NCBI GenBank assembly: GCA_945859605.1
Contig: OX243814.1
Span: forward strand, 24,021,686 to 24,085,685
DNA: 64,000 bases
Origin: Lumbricus rubellus
Lineage: Eukaryota > Annelida > Clitellata > Crassiclitellata > Lumbricidae
Direction of reading: 5' to 3'
A model generated the notes under the pieces. It was not told the DNA's origin, ran no database searches, and was given only the letters and a program-made list of their open reading frames with translations. Position numbers and translations under genes: made by a program. Below are positions 47,901 to 58,718 of this stretch, piece by piece; within the stretch, counting starts at the first letter, position 1, and each line of letters starts with the position of its first letter.

Positions 47901-50900
47901 TTCACTGGCTCCCTGTTTCACAGCGCATCTCCTACCGAGTTGCTGCACTTGTCTGGCGATGTCTTATTGATTGTGCTCCATCATACCTGTCTAGCCTTTG
48001 TCGACCTGTCTCCGACCTTGCAGCGCGTCGAGCCCTTCGCTCTGCGACAATGGGGAACCTTTTGGTTCCTCGAGCTCGCACTTCTACAAGACAGCGCCAA
48101 GCCTTTTCTACTGTGGGTCCCGCTATCTGGAATGACCTCCCACTAAACTTGCGACTTATGCCTAGGCTAAATTCACCTGCTTTTTATAAGTCGCTCAAAA
48201 CCTATTATTTTAGCTGTGGCTGGGCTGGGAGCGCCTCTGAGCAGGTTTCTTGAAGAGGTGCTATATAAATTCTCGAAAATGAAATGAATGAAATAATATC
48301 ACACAGATGTGCCCACATGAATACAGCAACACGTCCACTGTCATATGAAAGTGCCAACAGAATTGAAAGGGTTAAAGCAGCTAATCTGTAATTCTCAGAT
48401 TACGTATAATGACTAAACTTACGGATTGTTTAAAAATCAGCTGATCATTGACATCTTCATCTTCAAGAGTGTTCGCGATGGCATATTTTGGCGTTTCAGG
48501 AGACTCAGCACTTTCACTAGACGCACTAGCATCTGAAGGAGCCAAGCTCACCGAAATAGAATCAAAGGACGGTTTCTCGAACAAAGAGGCAGCACACTTG
48601 TCATCAACTGAAGCACTGCCATCATCCATCACCAACGTTTGTCGATTTGCAGGTGTATAGTAGCCCGAGTCCAATGTGATCTGACTAGAAGACTGAAAGT
48701 CACATTCAGAAGCACCGATTCAAATTTAATAGACTACACACAATCATAGTCCACATCATTTGCCATTATAATATTGTTCGTTATAGTGCAGATCAGTGAA
48801 AGGCCTCAAAATTCCCTAAAAAAAATAAAGTGAATAAAAAAGCACTGAAAATCTATCTGCGTAAATTAGCAACTGAGCCGTAATTTGTATCAAAGACCTC
48901 ACTTGCAACATAGCTCGGCTTTCAATTCAACATTACACTCCGTCATTGCAACCTTTGTATTAACCTTTACCACTCATCTCTTGCCGGACAAATTTGGGCC
49001 AATTAATTATTCATAATTTGTAAGGGGTAAGATGATAGATGAAGACTTAGAAGGGTTGGACATGGATCTGAACATGGCCATCACTGTGGCTGAGAATTGG
49101 ACACTTTGGAAACATTTAATAAACTCATTGTGCAACGCTCCCATTGGTGGAGTAGGCGATGAATGATGATGATGGGTAAGGGTTAATATATACAGATATT
49201 CAAATAAGAAAAAAATTCAGCTCTCAGTGTACTACTTGGAGGTGGAATCAACTTTTTCACATGGTTGCACACAATGCTTTTTCTGGTGGAACTCGCCAGA
49301 ATGGCGTTCCAGCACCTTTTCGGTGCCCAGTTCCAATGTTTTGCAAGTTATTTCCATTCACGGAAATTTACGCTACACATGAATTCCTATATTTTCATAA
49401 ATTGCAAAATAACAATTGTCACTATATAAAACAACTCTTTACTTAAAAACTCATTGGGGAGTCAATGTAAATTTTTGTCAGTATTTTCCTTTCCTGTTAG
49501 CGAAAAATAATATGGGCTCTGGCACTATTTTTATAGAAAAAGCACCAGTTGGTTACTTTTAGTGCTTGGAAAATGTGAAAATAAGAATAAGTTATAAATT
49601 TTTCCGTTTTATAAATAGATTTGCCAACTGTTCCTGCAAATAAGTCAACCAAAAGATCTTAGAATTCAGGTGTTACATCTGTAACAAAACTACCAGATAT
49701 GGATGAAAGCATGATGACACCGTAGCCACCTGGCTGAATCATGATTCATCATCATACCTGGTCTCTTTGCTTCGGGGGTATCAAAGGCGGAGGGTTCAGA
49801 TGGCTGTCCTCGCTTGTACTCTTCGTGAGACCCAAGGTCACATCAGAACCACAGTCGAAGGACGGTGAACATCGGAGGCTCAAAATGCGACTCTGAGCAT
49901 CCCAAGACCCAAGAGGATCATAGTCCCTAAGGCGCCGTTCACCGTGACAATACGACGTCTGATGGACACTGGTCGTCGTCGTCGTATACATCGAGTGTCG
50001 CATCGTATCACTGACCATTGACGACGAACAATTGCCAAAAGCACTCAGGTATGTCTGCACTGCAAAGCCAATCAAAATACAGGTAAAACATTCAGCAGAG
50101 AAAACGGATCATCATGAAGCTCAAAATTTCATTCTTTGTCAAATCAGAAGAATAAAGGAGCAAACAGTCTTTAAAAAGTCTAAAAAGAGATTCCAGCCTG
50201 GCAAGAATTGTGTTGAATTGGATCACATCTCTAATGAATGGGTTGGTGTGCTAAAGTCTGTTTAGTTCATAATCCAAGATTCAGGATCTATACCTAACAA
50301 CTGACCTGACACAATCAACGATGAAAGTAAATAAAATAAAATACAGCAGCATATAATTTACTTCATTTTGTTGACAATAATCTTCTATGCAGTGTCTATC
50401 TGCCATAGCCGTTCTTAAATTACTGGTTCATAATAATTCATATAATCTTTGGCAGAACTCGCATGGCTGTGTCATGGCGCCATAGAAATTTTCATTACAT
50501 TACATTACATTACATGCCATTCACTCATCAACGGCTAAGTGTTGAACAGCTGATTCGAAAGCAGCCAGAGAAGCCATAACAAATTTTGCCAAATAAGTTC
50601 CATGCATATAAAGCTTCATTTAGAGCTGTTTTACATGCAAGAACAACTGACCATGTTTCTTTGGAGGTATCGGAGGTGGCTGCTGAGAACCGTCAGCATT
50701 TGACACATCGGCATCATTAACGTGCAATGGTGGTACAATGTTATCCCGCACGCTGGCAACAAGTACAGTCTTCTTCATGTGAACTTCAGTGATCTTCGTT
50801 GACATAAATGGAGGATGTGGAGAGAAATTCTTTGAAGACAAGCGTGGAACGGCATCGGTCTGAAGGACTGTAGCGTCGTCGTAGGCTGTCAGAGGAACGG

Positions 50901-53900
50901 AACTGTTGTTCGTGTTGTACGTGGAACCAACAACGACAGCGGGAGGTGATCTTGACGTCTGCTCGAAAGTTAAGTTATCGTACTGAGAAGTGTGACGAAC
51001 ATAAGTGGAGCTGGATGAACCCTTCTTCGCTGGCAGTGGAGGTGGCAGACTGGAGTCGGTGACGTCACGAGAGGGCGTCCCCATCGAAGAAGAGAAGGGT
51101 TTATTGAACTCAAACACATTGGGAGAATACTCGAAAGGTGTATCGATGTTGTCGTACTGGGAACTTCTGGAGCCACGTCGGTGCAGACTGTTGCCTGGCA
51201 ATCGAGATGGTTTTGGGGGAGGATCGTCGAGAAGTTCCTCGGAGGACGCACTCAACATCGAGCTGATGCTGTCGGTTGGTGAACCATTCGATGGAATCGT
51301 CAGACTCACAGTGGTGAACGACGATCGACTGCTCTGAGCGTCCGACTCGTAAAGTCCAGCAGAGTTCCGCTTTTTCTCGGGTAGAGGTGGAGGAATTTCC
51401 TCAGAACTGCTTCGCAAGGAAAACCGACCAGGCATGCTGAAAGCAGAACAGTCAAACATTCGTCAAGGTTCACTTTACAGTTTTCAGTTTTTAGTCAAGT
51501 CTTAAAATGCCATTTTTATCCAGTTTTTTGTGAAGTTTCAAATAGAGTTTTTTGAGTTTTTTAGTGAAGTTTTGAATTGACACTTTTCAGTTTTCAAATT
51601 CTGCATGACAGAAAGGAATTTTGCTTTCCGCAACAACTACAACATAAAGGCAAGTCACTGCCAAGGCTCATCTGGATTTGACAGAAGTTCTCTATTCCAC
51701 TTCACACAATCTAAGGCTTCTCCAAAGATTCACTTCTTTTTACAGTCATCATTCAAGACTTAAAGTGAGGAAACAAACGTTCCCTTTTACTTTCTAATAC
51801 AGTTAATAAACAATTGCGCACGAGCTGAGTAACAAACCTGTTAAACTTTCCAATATTTAAGTCCCAAAAACGTTGAGGCATGGGGGGCTTTGGAGGTGGC
51901 ACATCATTCGTTGGCGTGTTTGGGGCACAGCTGTCAAAAGTGCCACCTGTTAATGCCGCGTGCAAGTGACACACGTCTAAGATGTTCTCAGCAGACATGG
52001 ATTTTGAGTTTTTTGGATACGACAATCGATTCAGACCATCGTGGTCGTCCATTGTTTGAGGCGACTGAGAATCTCTAAACAACACAAAATAACCACAGCC
52101 ATATATTGATTGATTGATTGATATGCAACCATCACGATATTACTCAACTGTGTACACTTACAGGAGTACTCTAATTTATAAGCATATGAAAGAATGCACA
52201 TATATAACCAAAACCAGTCACATGTATCTTCAAAGAATTGTTTGAGGACCAATCTAGCTTAACGAAGAATCTGCAAATACGGAGCACACTTAATTCAGTG
52301 AAGATTGACACATATAATTATGTAAATTTTACACTTTACAAAAAAGTATCGAGATGAAGTATTTTAATCTTGTTAGGTGGTGCAACTATCAGTTTTATGT
52401 ATCATCTTGTCATGGGGACATATTTGTCAGGAATGGTAGAAAATCATATTTAATCATGAACACAAAGAACTTACTTATTTATAACAATTTCAACCGTGCT
52501 AGGGACATCAGCTGAAGGAGTTTGGACGTCAACATGCTTGGCATGTTCTTCTGCCATATTCACCAATCCCTGTTGGAAAAAGTGAACAGAATTTGCTAAT
52601 GATGATTTATGCAGCAATATATAAAATTAACATCATTGTCATCCAATTCCACTATTTGTGAAGAATTATGCAAAAAATTATTTGTTTTTTTGCAACTCAG
52701 TATGACTTTCAAAGAAATCCCCTTTATAATCTAATCTATACTCATTCTAATCCCAGATATCATGCCAAAGTAGCCTACTATTACCTCTAGCTTTTTCGTA
52801 CATAATTTCAAGTTACATACACTACCATTGACCTGTCCACACGTATGTTAATTGATAGCAGCAATGCACAGAATCACAGGCGAAATTCTCATCCAGGTCT
52901 GCATCTGAAAGTTGTCATGCACTAATGCAAATGGACTAGTCATTTAACTCTTTCCCGCCGGATCGGGTCGCGGGTGACCCGATTAACCCAATAGGTATCG
53001 GAACAATTCCGGCGGGAATGGGTTAAGACAATATTGGTAAAACTGCCAAATGCTGACAAATAAACAAGATATTTCACATATTTTATTAGGATATGTTATT
53101 GCGTTTCAAAGCAAAGTTTTGACGTATACCTGGACACTAGTTTTGACAGCTGTGATCAAATCCGTGGCTTGCTGTTTATTCACAAAAACCTCTTCACTTG
53201 AAAGCAGCGCTCGATCGGACAAGCGCATCAACTCAGCCAACGTCTGATGCAATCCACTTAATGCCGATGTCAGCGTTGAACTACGAATAGCAAAGACAGT
53301 CTCATATACAATTATACATGTATCATTCACTACTTTGAATACAAGAAGCATATCTAGACAAACCGTATAAAGCAAAATCATGCAAAACTAAGATACCAGA
53401 CTGATTTACTCCTATCTGACATTCACATAGATGTGATAATTAATTCAAAGATCCTGCATTTGACTAGCAGTGTTGTATCTTTAAACTCAAACCTGTGATA
53501 ATCCAGGTTAACTTGCTATAATTATATGGCAGCAGCTCTGTAATCAGAGAGTCACATTAACTCATCTGCTGAAGTTTTGATTTCTGTAGGCCTGGGATTA
53601 CTGCATATCACTTTAACATTGATCTAGGGCAGCTTAACCAATTGAGCAAAAAGGATATATATCACAAACATATCTAATTATAACAATCATAATACAGCCC
53701 AAATAAACTTTTGGATGTGTCCCGCATGATAGACATGATTCATTGATATTAAACTGGACAATTCAGCACCAGATATATTCAGCACTAGACAATTCAACGC
53801 CGGACAATTTTGCGCAGGGACAATTCTGTGCCAGACAATTCGATGCAGGTCATGTAGAGCAAGAGAGAACATATACCTTCATGTTATCTGTTGTTAAATC

Positions 53901-56900
53901 TAACTTGTTTAACAGTAGTTCTGTTGATCACTGCACCTTTAGTTATATTTAGCTGTGCAAGACTCATTCTAAAATCTTGTAACTTATTTCATTTCCAGCA
54001 AATAATAAATTTTGCAAACTAATGTCAATGCATCAACTTACTATAAACCTAATAGCAGCATATAAAATTAACATCATCGTCATCCAATTTACTGCTTGTA
54101 ATTTCACTTAACCCTGAGCAAACCACATGCAAATAATATTCACAACTGGAAACTAGCCATGCCGGCCACAAGTGCAGATTTCACACTTCCTACATCAGCT
54201 GATGTTATGCGACCAGCATTCTTACTATACAAATGAGTGCATCATTAATTCTCGTGATAAATGGGCCAAAATATTTACATTGGCGATTTAAACACATTTG
54301 GAATGGTTGCAAAGATATCAGTTTCGGTTTACGATCATGTTTACAACCACGACAGCAAACAAAGACAACACTTAATTTATGACAGTTTTCAGTAGTTCAG
54401 AGTTGTATGAACAGTTTTCTATTCAACACAGCCAGTAGCTCTCTTTTATGTTCAATGATTTATGAAGCCGACGGTGATATGAAAACCATACTGATATACC
54501 CTCAGCGATGTCAACTTAATTAGGGCATTGCCAGCTTCCAAAAGGAAATTTAATTTTTATTTGAAGAATTTAATGCATAAAGCAATAACAACAACAGAAG
54601 TCTGACCTAACATCATCAGCCATTGGAGATTTAACACCAATCTGATTGTGATGCAAAGAAGCATTGTAATGGAAAGTAAAAGTTGCTGTTATTCTTCAGG
54701 TGACAGTTGAAGCAATTTCCAACCACCTTTCAATCATTTTGGAAAGGAACTGAGAGCAAGACTTAGTAATAAAAAAGTAAATTAAGGCATGATCTAAAAC
54801 TGAAGGGAACCAGCTTCCAGTGAAGGAGGTTGACGATGGAAAATGATAATTTGACCCAAGCATTCAAAGCGTCAATCAAAATTAATATCTTTGGCATAAC
54901 TTCAAGATCCGTTCGGAAAGGTGCTCCCAACCCAGGCAAAGTGGAAAAACATTCATCCAAATAGCAGTGCTTAGGGAATATATTGATATGGTACTGTTAA
55001 GTTCAATACATGAGTTCATATTTTCATTCAGCTTCTGGAAAAAGTCTGGGTAAAAAAAACAAGTGACTACTTGAGGTATAAAATTTGTTACCTCTCTTGA
55101 TTTGGAAAGCATTTCTGTATGAGGCTCATAAACTCCGTTATCTGGTCGAGCATAATTGTTATAGATCCATGTAATTGTTGCAAGATTCCTCTGTCAATTA
55201 CAAACTGGATGTAGCAAAGTGACTTCAAAACTATCTGTGTTTCGCCACCCAGTCTCTCCACACCATCATTCTGACAATCAAAGTAAAATACAGTTAATAA
55301 TCCTTTCATACAAAAGAAAATGCTTTAAAATGGCAGGCCAATGCCATTGTTGACACTGCACTTGAAAAAACGAAAATGAAACTAAAAATACAACAACAAA
55401 CACAATAGAAAAACATGAAAGGGTACATGGTATAACAAAAAGCAGTGAAAGGAATCATGGAATCATGAGCAGAGCTCTACAGAAGTCCTGTCCAACCTGT
55501 GGCCGACGAAGTGAATTGAAGCAACCCGCCCAGCTTATAGAATGTATGCATTTTGTGTAAAATGAAGTGAAGGACAAAGTCAATGGTTTACTTGAATGTT
55601 TATTTTTTATTGATATTGTACCGACCTCCCCAATAGGTTACTCCATAAAACCTCGACCCATGCCACATGACCTAATCCTACCTAGAGTTGAATCCTTTGC
55701 AAAAAAGTTTCATTGCAAGAATGTTGAACAATTCTGTGTAAATGTTTCCATAATATATTTCTTCAGTAAACAACTGTGCGTTTACTGGTAGTCTAATAAG
55801 AAATATACTTACTTACTTATATCACAGAAAAGATATTTTGAGATTTCTGCTCCACTTGTGACACCAGTTAAGTCGGGTAGAAAATGAGCACGTATGATGA
55901 CCATGCACTGTTGGCAGGGAGATAAAGACTAAAAAGAGTCATCAGTCCTCTTATGCCAAGGCTAAAAGAGCAAATTTGCCAGCATTTCAGATCCACGGCA
56001 GCCTCTCTGGCTATCCTAGTAGACTGCCCTCTTCTTAGTATTATCGTTAGTCAAAGAACAATATCACATCATTTCACATGTATGCACTTTAAACCATGCA
56101 AAGCAGCACAGCAATGTTATGTTGAGGTCACTGCTCAACTCTGAAGAAAATTGGATTTCTGTTGGCACTTACGTTCTTCTTCGTAACTGCGACAGTCTCC
56201 TTCTGTCCATCATTAAAGCTACCATTGCGAGGCAGGGATGTCTTCTTACGAGGCATCGTTGACTTAGACGTTGCATTCTCCGTGCCAACGGCAGTAGACG
56301 GCTTACGAGTTATTCGTGACTTCAAGTCATTTCGGAAAGACACAGCTTTCCTCAGAACACTTGACTTTGTGTCTTCCGCTAATTCAAAATACAATAGAAC
56401 ATCGTCAAAATAATGAAACATTTTGACTACACACATGCAAACCTAGCAACAACTCTAATCAGGGAAATTCAGAGATACACAAAATATATACGCAGTATCA
56501 AAAGCACACATTTCACATATGGAGTAAATAACGTTATGTACAGAAACAGAGTTTTATCACGGACTTTCTCATGAAAACGACCCAGATTGTTGGTTTTGGA
56601 ATCATAGGCGGAGACTTGGTCCTGGATTGGGGAGGGGTATATACAAACTGCCGAGAAATGGTCATCAAGGCGCAGTGTCGAACAGGGGAGTCTGAAAATT
56701 AAATCCCTTAGTTCTTATATCGTGTGTTAGCAAATGAATTATTTCATTTTCAGATTATTTCATTTAGGGAGGGGGTGTTCAAACACCCAAAACACATACC
56801 CCAAATAAGGCCTTGGATGGTGTACATTGATAGGAAAGTGAAACTAGATAGAAAGATTAAAATCACAAAGTTTAACCCCAGTCACTTTATGCATGCTTTC

Positions 56901-58718
56901 CTCTAAAAGTAGAATCAACAATCTGGGCTCTTTTCATGTAAACATCCACATATATATATATATATATATCACCTAAAATATATACATCACAGTCAAATCT
57001 AATCAAATATGAGTTACGATCTAACCTTCAATAACAGAAAAGCATGACCAGAATAAGTGAAGAAAAACCCATACCGAGAAATTGAAGTTACAAGTTACAG
57101 AGGCAGCAGTACATGAGATAAATACTGACTTGATGTGTCAAAACTTTTGCTAAACAAGGTCGTGGCACTCAAGTCCATTTTCAGAAGATCTTCGACTAGC
57201 AACAATTTCAAAGAGGTCTAATGCAAATCAATTTCTGCACTAAGGTCCAATTGAAAGTTAGTTACACAGTCACCATACTCACAATACTATGATGGTATCT
57301 TCTGCCCACATAATATTATGCGTACAGTGGTGCTCTTTCCATTCTCTCATAGAGACTAAAGCCCTTTCCTATCATACCTGCTGATTACTACCAGGGCTGA
57401 AAGTGAGCCGGGTCGGTCCGGGTCTGAGACCCGGCATCGATTTTCGAGACCTGCTGTTGCCGGGTCTCAGCCGGGTCGCAAAACAGGCCGTCAGGTGCCA
57501 AAAGTAGGTAAAAATGGTAGGATTTTCGGTAATTTTGGGCAAATGACTATAGAAAAACGTCGTCTGAAAATTTATGGGCCAAAGGCGTGCTCATCCGCCA
57601 AAGTGAGACCCGGCAACTTTTCAAAACCACTTTCAGCCCTGATTACTACTAACTCTTCCCTACAACCCAGTATATAATCTTTTAAGCCATAGCTGCACAG
57701 GCAACAGACAAATGTGTGTAATTAAGACACAAGACCACTGATCTGCGTATGAATTCAGCATGAGTGCCGATTAGAGAATCCACTGAGGTAGTCACTGTGC
57801 AATGTGTAGAGGCTTGGGCAAGTCAGAATTATAAAACTTTGTTGTATAGTCATGCGTGCACTTCTGAACTTTAGGACGGCAATATCAAGTGCAGACGTAC
57901 TATAATTAATAAAAAAAACAAAAACTGATAATTATCATCCTCTTGCTTGTTCTTGGTAGATTCACTGGAGGCCCAGAGGCCACTGTTCAGGCCTTTAGCT
58001 ACCTCACTGATAGGTGGGTCTGTTAATAATGAGTTTTTCAATCATAGGCGTGCGAGGCGAGGGTCCAGAGGGGGAAAATGCACCCCCAAATTTCGGGCAA
58101 ATCTGTTTTTTCGGGCAAGCAGACCCAGGAAAATACGAAAAATTGTATTTTTCACGACATATTTCAACTTTTTTGTCTGGGAAAATAGTATTTTTCACCA
58201 CAAGATTTATTTTTCGGGCAGAAGTAAAATCTTTGACCCCCCACTGCTGAAATCTCCCGTACGCCTATGTTTTCAATTCTAATAGTATCCCAATTGAATA
58301 GTAGTTTTCATACGCACAGCAGTCAAAGAGGTATATTTTCAATAATTCATCAGAAACATATGCCTAGTGGTGGAAAAGGTCTGAATTGTCCAGCAAATCA
58401 AAATAATTAGAAGAGCATTGTGAGAATTTCTCCAGAGTATGTCATTCCCACGTGCAATTAAACTCAGGACATGAGCAGAACTGCTCAGCAAGAAAAAATG
58501 GTCGGCAAAAATGGATCGCAACAGTCATAAAGCGTCAGAAGTTCTGAAATATGCCAAGGTTCAATGAAGTACGAATGAAACATAGCAGCAATACAACAAA
58601 TCGGCAGCTTGGCAATTACGCACCGACTCCATCGTAACTGAAAAACTAAAAACAACTTACAGTGTCTCCTAGGTCCATCGTACAAAAGGGCCTCAGGCAA
58701 CTTTAGCAAGTGTCCCAT
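38840..58718 (-). CDS. RAPGEF1: Rap guanine-nucleotide exchange factor 1 (C3G), whole gene model (19 coding exons)
   Basis: C3G activates the small GTPases Rap1 and R-Ras by GDP/GTP exchange. It is brought to membranes by Crk adaptors, whose SH3 domain binds its PxLPxK motifs, and acts in adhesion and growth-factor signalling. In order the model shows: an N-terminal helical region (55.3-53.1 kb); a long disordered middle with at least six proline-rich motifs (PPPLPEKKR, PPPLPAKK, PPPIPPKKH, PPLIPPKQ); a REM domain (EAFLMTYRTFISPSDLIKKL, then LLVRVVDEL); and a CDC25-type catalytic domain (IAEQMTLLDNELF, EHFNKMSYW, LMKFIKIMKHLRQLNNF, DSSSSFRAYR, EPPCIPY, VLQDLTFV). Total 3,459 bp, 1,152 aa against about 1,077-1,095 in human. 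All phases agree. The true first exon and promoter are not settled. Confidence 0.95.
39145..39222. repeat. TTAA-flanked mini-hairpin, copy 2 (diverged)
   Basis: TTAA at 39145 and 39219. The right end CTCTTGCTGTTAAAGAG resembles that of the element at 18841 (CTCTTGTCGTTAAAGTG); the left arm is more decayed. Confidence 0.35.
39340..39545 (+). mobile_element. LINE reverse-transcriptase core fragment
   Basis: LGVPQGSVLGPLIFIL is the RT motif-4 block. The catalytic ADDVQ box follows about 90 bp later but one frame away, so the copy is dead. Antisense to RAPGEF1, in its last intron. Confidence 0.85.
39756..39887 (-). CDS. RAPGEF1: RAPGEF1 coding exon 18
   Basis: GLVLQDLTFVNIGNHDCFDD, then GRINFTKCWQYYNIL. 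Catalytic-domain segment matching human GLILQDLTFVHLGNPD...KVNFSKRWQQFNIL. Acceptor gccag, donor gtgaga. Confidence 0.97.
40084..40181 (-). CDS. RAPGEF1: RAPGEF1 coding exon 17
   Basis: ALKEFCQLIDSSSSFRAYRN, then ALANTEPPCIPY. The SSSFRAYR and EPPCIPY blocks are CDC25-domain signatures. Phase 0 in, phase 2 out (gtaagt). Confidence 0.97.
41112..41213 (-). CDS. RAPGEF1: RAPGEF1 coding exon 16
   Basis: HLRQLNNFNSYLAILSAVDS, then APVRRLEWQKQNVE. Matches human HLRKLNNFNSYLAILSALDS. Phase 0 both ends; donor gtaagg. Confidence 0.97.
41334..41455 (-). mobile_element. LINE 3' terminal fragment (tentative)
   Basis: The minus-strand frame HIPPLSPVQELAMDRDEWRR, then CVALWADMHEKD and stop resembles the A.DRD.WR closing block of non-LTR ORF2 proteins. 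It lies 120 bp upstream of RAPGEF1 coding exon 16. Confidence 0.45.
41740..41818 (-). CDS. RAPGEF1: RAPGEF1 coding exon 15
   Basis: CRTRILEQDDPKERERHLMK then FIKIMK. Matches human EKAQDRERLLLKFIKIMK. Phase 2 in, phase 0 out; donor gttctt. Confidence 0.93.
42492..42586 (-). CDS. RAPGEF1: RAPGEF1 coding exon 14
   Basis: LPEVLRWSREQSEEHSPNLT, then EFTEHFNKMSYW. Matches human IPEVLLWAKEQNEEKSPNLT. Phase 0 in, phase 2 out. Confidence 0.97.
43253..43337 (-). CDS. RAPGEF1: RAPGEF1 coding exon 13
   Basis: IHSVTDFKAVNIAEQMTLLD, then NELFNRIE. Start of the CDC25 domain (human EIAEQLTLLDAELFYKIE). Phase 2 in, phase 0 out; donor gtaagt. Confidence 0.96.
44037..44222 (-). CDS. RAPGEF1: RAPGEF1 coding exon 12
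   Basis: RETDEQMLQVLMDLVYQLLS, then DGELHLARTMRKTVLEKF. Matches human LTEEILKLLMELVFRLVCNGELSLARVLRK. Phase 2 in and out; donor gtaagt. Confidence 0.96.
44940..45207 (+). mobile_element. L2-like LINE 3' end with AATAC tail, beside a RAPGEF1 donor
   Basis: LFVPRVRNTMTQSRSFSCIG then PSPWNGL is the usual C-terminal block (...FS..GP..WN.L). The DNA ends GCGCTTTATAACTGGCC and an (ACAAT)n run at 45187-45207. Antisense to RAPGEF1, ending about 30 bp from the donor at 45241. Confidence 0.75.
45242..45422 (-). CDS. RAPGEF1: RAPGEF1 coding exon 11 (REM domain)
   Basis: DIFYREAFLMTYRTFISPSD, LIKKLLLRYNRF and LLVRVVDEL give the Ras-exchanger motif domain. Matches human EAFLTTYRTFISPEELIKKL. Phase 1 in, phase 2 out; donor gtacgt. 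Confidence 0.97.
45423..47200. other. RAPGEF1 intron with GAAATATTTCA-rich repeats
   Basis: Otherwise featureless. AGAGATGTAA..AAACAT followed by repeated GAAATATTTC palindromes appears at 46288-46390 and again at 47012-47125. The second ends CACGCTCACATCACTA, weakly inverted to its start. Probably two related MITE copies. Confidence 0.4.
47201..47267 (-). CDS. RAPGEF1: RAPGEF1 coding exon 10
   Basis: NDEGPEIRGGAVDALIVRAT then VA. Matches human DDGPDVRGGSGDILLVHATE, the conserved strand before the REM domain. Phase 0 in, phase 1 out. Confidence 0.95.
47641..48292 (+). mobile_element. L2/CR1-like LINE, 5'-truncated, 199-codon frame still open
   Basis: The frame 47654-48253 reads RSCYYQLWQLR, FVTSRIDYCSSVLVGLP, LHWLPVSQRISYRVA, CAPSYLSSL and FSTVGPAIWNDLP in order, the RT thumb and C-terminal region. 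The 3' end is GGGAGCGCCTCTGAGCAGG, then GAAGAGGTGCTATATAAATT and ATGAATGAAAT. It lacks endonuclease and catalytic motifs but has no stop, so it is the youngest LINE here. Confidence 0.9.
48423..48692 (-). CDS. RAPGEF1: RAPGEF1 coding exon 9
   Basis: SSQITLDSGYYTPANRQTLV and on to DEDVNDQLIFKQS. Acidic, Ser-rich linker before the REM domain. The acceptor at gactttcag was preferred over tcttctag because only it keeps phase 0. Confidence 0.88.
49030..49172 (+). mobile_element. LINE 3' terminal fragment (tentative)
   Basis: LDMDLNMAITVAENWTLWKH then LINSLCNAPIGGVGDE and stop resembles the closing A.DR..W..L block of RTE/I-like ORFs. An ATGATGATG tail follows. Confidence 0.35.
49758..50059 (-). 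CDS. RAPGEF1: RAPGEF1 coding exon 8
   Basis: VQTYLSAFGNCSSSM, a Thr/Ser run, and a closing PPPLIPPKQRDQ proline motif of the SH3-binding type. Phase 1 in; donor gtatga, phase 0. Confidence 0.88.
50652..51436 (-). CDS. RAPGEF1: RAPGEF1 coding exon 7, proline-rich Crk-binding region
   Basis: A 785-bp exon of disordered sequence. It carries PPPLPEKKR, PPPKPSRLP, PPPLPAKK and PPPIPPKKH motifs, fitting the Crk SH3 consensus PxLPxK, and two SQYDN motifs (SRSSQYDNID; HTSQYDNLTF). Human C3G has SQYDN in the same context. Phase 2 in, phase 1 out. Confidence 0.95.
51838..52074 (-). CDS. RAPGEF1: RAPGEF1 coding exon 6
   Basis: RDSQSPQTMDDHDGLNRLSY and on to DVPPPKPPMPQRFW, corresponding to human EEVAPPKPPLPGIR. 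Phase 2 in and out; donor gtttgt. Confidence 0.9.
52475..52569 (-). CDS. RAPGEF1: RAPGEF1 coding exon 5
   Basis: GLVNMAEEHAKHVDVQTPSA then DVPSTVEIVIN. No recognised motif; accepted on splice sites and phase (0 in, 2 out; gtaagt). Confidence 0.75.
52944..53026. repeat. TTAA-flanked mini-hairpin, copy 3
   Basis: TTAA at both ends. Inverted arms CTCTTTCCCGCCGGA and (other strand) CCCATTCCCGCCGGA; an inner palindromic CGGGTCGCGGGTGACCCG. Total 83 bp. GC-rich, unlike its surroundings. Confidence 0.7.
53130..53280 (-). CDS. RAPGEF1: RAPGEF1 coding exon 4
   Basis: STLTSALSGLHQTLAELMRL then SDRALLSSEEVFVN and ITAVKTSVQ. Matches human VYQSLANLIRWSDQVML...VTTVKGVIKAV. Phase 2 in, phase 0 out. Confidence 0.93.
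53755..53850. repeat. Short tandem array of about 17-bp units
   Basis: About six diverged units of the type GGACAATTCAGCACCAG. The style (GGACAATTC...GCCGGACAATT) resembles the subterminal repeats of the element at 27157, though unit sequence and length differ. Confidence 0.7.
55092..55270 (-). CDS. RAPGEF1: RAPGEF1 coding exon 3
   Basis: NDGVERLGGETQIVLKSLCY and on to LQQLHGSITIMLDQITEFMS. It aligns with the human helical region EVVSALRYFKTIVDK. Phase 0 in, phase 2 out; donor gtaaca. Confidence 0.85.
56173..56378 (-). CDS. RAPGEF1: RAPGEF1 coding exon 2
   Basis: EDTKSSVLRKAVSFRNDLKS and on to DGQKETVAVTKKN. Basic and Ser-rich like the vertebrate N-terminus. Phase 1 in, phase 0 out; donor gtaagt. 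Confidence 0.8.
57392..57641. mobile_element. hAT-type MITE, 250 bp
   Basis: Ends CAGGGCTGAAAGTG / CACTTTCAGCCCTG. Exact 8-bp duplication ATTACTAC at 57384-57391 and 57642-57649. Internal GAGACCCGGC-type words occur several times. Confidence 0.93.
58043..58269. mobile_element. hAT-type MITE, 227 bp
   Basis: Ends CATAGGCGTGCGAGG and (other strand) CATAGGCGTACGGG. Exact 8-bp duplication TTTTCAAT at 58035-58042 and 58270-58277. The element at 23660 also begins CATxGGCGT. Confidence 0.92.
58661..58718 (-). CDS. RAPGEF1: RAPGEF1 first coding exon (provisional)
   Basis: MGHLLKLPEALLYDGPRRH then one base before gtaagt, phase 1, fitting coding exon 2. The frame is open upstream of this ATG (to about 58793), with a possible acceptor at 58787, so the real start may lie in an earlier exon or this may be an alternative first exon. 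Confidence 0.5.

Noticed and set aside
54763..55112. Minus-strand frames before RAPGEF1 coding exon 3
   Set aside because: They are downstream (intronic) of the donor at 55091, and nothing in them resembles C3G.
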